From NCBI GenBank assembly GCA_958418185.1, contig CATZEP010000080.1, positions 1 to 6,320 of the forward strand: a stretch of 6,320 nucleotides of DNA, read 5' to 3'. The notes beneath the pieces were generated by a model. It saw only the letters and a program-made list of their open reading frames with translations. It had not been told where the DNA came from and ran no database searches. Source of the stretch: an uncultured Collinsella sp. (GTDB lineage Bacteria > Actinomycetota > Coriobacteriia > Coriobacteriales > Coriobacteriaceae). Below are positions 4,891-6,320 of this stretch, in pieces (within the stretch, counting starts at the first letter, position 1; each line of letters starts with the position of its first letter). A program made the position numbers and the translations under genes.

Positions 4891-5469
4891 GTGTTTGGTA
4901 TTGGAGAGGGTGAGCTCGCGATCATCGTGGTCTTCGGCTTTTTGCTGTTTGGCCCGGATAAGCTCCCGCAGATGGGCCGTACGATCGGCCGTGCCATCCG
5001 TCAGTTCCGCGAGACGCAGGAAAAGATGACGGCCGTTGTTCAGTCCGAGATCATCGACCCGGTAAGCGAGGCCGCGTCGGCCCCGGTCAAGCCCAAGAAG
5101 GCTGCCGTCGATGATGATTCCGATGCGGACGAGGATGCCGTCGAGACGGCTGCGCCCGCAAAGAAGGAGACCTTTGCCGAGCGCCGTGCCCGCCTTGCCG
5201 CCGAGAAGGCCGCAAGCGAGGGTGCCACCGAGGGCGAAGGCGCTGCTGATGAGGCCGAGCCCGCCAAGGCCGAGCCTGCCGCTGCCACCGTCGATCCCGA
5301 ACCTGCTGCAGAGCCGGAGCCCGAGCCCGAGCCGGCAGAGCCCACGACGGCCGATCTCTACGCCCGTCGTCCCCGCAAGCGCAAGGCCGTCGTCGACCAG
5401 CTCGCTCGCGAGCTCGAGGCCGAGGACGACGCTGCCGCCGCCGACGCCTCGAAGGGAGGCGATGAGTAA
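4891..5469 (+). CDS. tatB: Sec-independent protein translocase subunit, TatA/TatB family (TatB-like)
   Basis: This 192-residue protein is a component of the twin-arginine translocase, which exports folded proteins. The N-terminus, read from GTG, is MFGIGEGEL, then a single membrane helix (about 9-20), the FGPDKLP hinge (20-26) and an amphipathic helix (RTIGRAIRQFRETQEKM, about 29-45). E8, G21 and P22 fall at the same positions as in E. coli TatB, and the length is closer to TatB (171) than to TatA. The rest is a long low-complexity tail: acidic patch VDDDSDADEDAVE, A/E-rich segment, an EPEPEPEPAEP run, then basic RRPRKRK before an acidic end. The Pro/Glu tail is probably disordered. TatA and TatB are hard to tell apart in Gram-positive bacteria, and no second TatA-like gene is in the window, so it could act as TatA or serve both roles. 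It overlaps tatC by one base. Confidence 0.9.
   Translation: MFGIGEGELAIIVVFGFLLFGPDKLPQMGRTIGRAIRQFRETQEKMTAVVQSEIIDPVSEAASAPVKPKKAAVDDDSDADEDAVETAAPAKKETFAERRARLAAEKAASEGATEGEGAADEAEPAKAEPAAATVDPEPAAEPEPEPEPAEPTTADLYARRPRKRKAVVDQLARELEAEDDAAAADASKGGDE
5453..5459 (+). promoter_or_regulatory. Ribosome binding site of tatC inside the preceding gene
   Basis: AGGGAGG, 9 nt before the tatC ATG, lies within the last codons of the TatB-like gene. With the TAATG stop/start overlap (5467-5471) it points to translational coupling. Confidence 0.7.
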
Positions 5470-6260
5470 TGCCTATCGGACCTGCGCGTATGCCGCTCTT
5501 CGATCACCTGGGAGAACTCCGTCGCCGCCTGACCATCGTGGTCGTGTCGGTGTTTGCCGCCGCTATCGTGCTGTATTTCGCCACGCCTGTTGTGCTCGAC
5601 ATCCTGGAAGATCCCATCCGCTCCTTTGTGCCGGACGGTAAGTTCTACATCACTACCACGCTCGGCGGCTTTGGCTTGCGCTTCTCGCTGGCCATCAAGA
5701 TGGCCGTGGTCATGTGCACGCCCATGATCATCTGGCAGATTCTGGCGTTTTTCCTGCCGGCGCTTCGACCCAACGAGCGCAAGTGGGTCGTGCCCACGGT
5801 GCTCGCCTCGACGGTGCTGTTCTTCCTGGGTGCCATCTTCTGCTACTTCATCATCATTCCTGCGGGCTTTGAGTGGCTCATCGGCGAGACCTCGGCCGTC
5901 GCTACGGCACTGCCCGATCTGGAGAACTACGTCAACATGGAGCTGCTCTTTATGATCGGCTTTGGCGTGGCGTTTGAGCTGCCGCTCATCATCTTCTATC
6001 TGTCCGTCTTCCACATCGTGTCCTACGCTGCTTTCCGCGGTGCCTGGCGTTATGTATACGTTGGCCTGCTCGTGGGTTCGGCTGTGATCACGCCCGACGG
6101 CTCGCCCGTTACGCTGGGTCTCATGTATGGCGCCCTGCTCTCGCTCTACGAGATTTCGCTCGCCATCGCCCGTGTGGTCATTACCGCGCGCGAGGGCAAG
6201 GAGGGCCTGTTTGTGAGTCGTCTGGACCTGTTCTCGGACGATGAGGACGACGAGGAGTAA
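5469..6260 (+). CDS. tatC: Sec-independent protein translocase TatC
   Basis: This 263-residue integral membrane protein is the receptor that recognises twin-arginine signal peptides and organises the Tat complex. Six membrane segments are visible at about 21-39, 74-96, 109-130, 155-180, 195-207 and 213-236. Family motifs are MPLFDHLGELRRRL at the N-terminus, F94 and E103 in QILAFFLPALRPNERK (same numbering as the signal-peptide-binding F94 and E103 of E. coli), GFGVAFELPL with E170 (E. coli E170), and ITPDGSPVT before the last segment. Length is typical (E. coli 258). The ATG at 5469 overlaps the previous stop as TAATG; an in-frame ATG at 5490 would give 256 residues and also begins at the conserved motif, so the exact start is not certain. 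The C-terminus ends in an acidic LFSDDEDDEE tail. The next gene starts 6 nt after the stop, so the operon continues. Confidence 0.96.
   Translation: MPIGPARMPLFDHLGELRRRLTIVVVSVFAAAIVLYFATPVVLDILEDPIRSFVPDGKFYITTTLGGFGLRFSLAIKMAVVMCTPMIIWQILAFFLPALRPNERKWVVPTVLASTVLFFLGAIFCYFIIIPAGFEWLIGETSAVATALPDLENYVNMELLFMIGFGVAFELPLIIFYLSVFHIVSYAAFRGAWRYVYVGLLVGSAVITPDGSPVTLGLMYGALLSLYEISLAIARVVITAREGKEGLFVSRLDLFSDDEDDEE
6252..6257 (+). promoter_or_regulatory. Ribosome binding site of the gene after tatC
   Basis: GAGGAG, encoded by the last Glu codons of tatC, lies 9 nt before the ATG at 6267. Confidence 0.5.
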
Positions 6261-6266
6261 ATCGGT

Positions 6267-6320
6267 ATGCACGAGGCCGGCAGTGTCCACGGCAGACTCG
6301 ATACCGTGATGCGCGCGGCG
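6267..6320 (+). CDS. Start of a gene downstream of tatC, cut by the window edge
   Basis: An open frame starts at ATG 6267, 6 nt after the tatC stop, preceded by GAGGAG at 6252-6257, and runs to the end of the window. Only 18 residues are visible (MHEAGSVHGRLDTVMRAA), too few to name a product. Spacing and strand suggest it is the third gene of the tat operon. In many bacteria genes near tatC encode Tat substrates, their chaperones or cofactor enzymes, but nothing here shows which. Confidence 0.6.
   Translation, partial: MHEAGSVHGRLDTVMRAA

Noticed and set aside
4823..5029. Open frame starting at ATG 4823 near the tat promoter
   Set aside because: It has no ribosome binding site, overlaps the Tat gene in another frame, and the ATG would lie at the predicted transcription start.
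5111..5641. Arg/Pro-rich frame within tatB and tatC
   Set aside because: It is an out-of-frame shadow of the A/E/P-rich tail; composition is explained by the repeated GAG/GCC/CCC codons of the real frame.
5358..6290. Open frame of 310 codons on the minus strand across tatB, tatC and the next gene
   Set aside because: The translation is rich in His, Arg, Asp and Gln with no recognisable fold, as expected for the antisense of hydrophobic codons, and TatC on the plus strand is unambiguous.

Overview
The window looks like chromosomal core sequence from a high-GC Gram-positive bacterium, most likely a gut Actinomycetota of class Coriobacteriia (Collinsella/Olsenella-like). The basis is the G/C-rich third codon positions, strong AAAGGAG/GGAGG ribosome binding sites, a family II (Mn-dependent) pyrophosphatase, a long-form NhaA, and an actinobacterial AspT-type aminotransferase next to a Tat operon. 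The taxonomy is inference from gene style; there is no rRNA or marker gene to fix it. No mobile element, CRISPR array, tRNA or rRNA is visible.

Layout. 12-935 (+) is ppaC, manganese-dependent inorganic pyrophosphatase, closed by a strong intrinsic terminator (955-994). The 267-nt gap 936-1202 is not empty. It holds a second strong intrinsic terminator (1134-1169) only 33 nt before the nhaA start codon, several upstream hairpins, and a further hairpin touching the nhaA ribosome binding site; together these look like an attenuated leader. 1203-2561 (+) is nhaA, a Na+/H+ antiporter. A near-perfect bidirectional terminator (2579-2616) separates it from a convergent small acidic protein of unknown function (2648-2902, -). 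A short inverted repeat between them (2616-2644) may be a dispersed genomic repeat. Divergent from the small gene is a fold-type I, AspT-like aspartate aminotransferase (3052-4356, +), then a 104-aa STAS-domain anti-sigma-factor antagonist (4423-4737, +). A 153-nt gap with an 11-bp hairpin abutting a TATACT box leads into the Tat protein-export operon: a TatB-like subunit starting at GTG (4891-5469), TatC overlapping it by one base (5469-6260), and the first 18 codons of a further gene (6267 to the window edge).

How the genes fit together. Most are independent housekeeping units: phosphate/pyrophosphate turnover, cation and pH homeostasis, amino-acid nitrogen metabolism, a partner-switch regulator and folded-protein export. 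The tat genes are a clear translationally coupled operon. The most interesting content is non-coding: the nhaA leader, which has the architecture of a transcription attenuator and sits before a cation transporter, and the repeated placement of short hairpins right at ribosome binding sites (nhaA, STAS gene, tatB).
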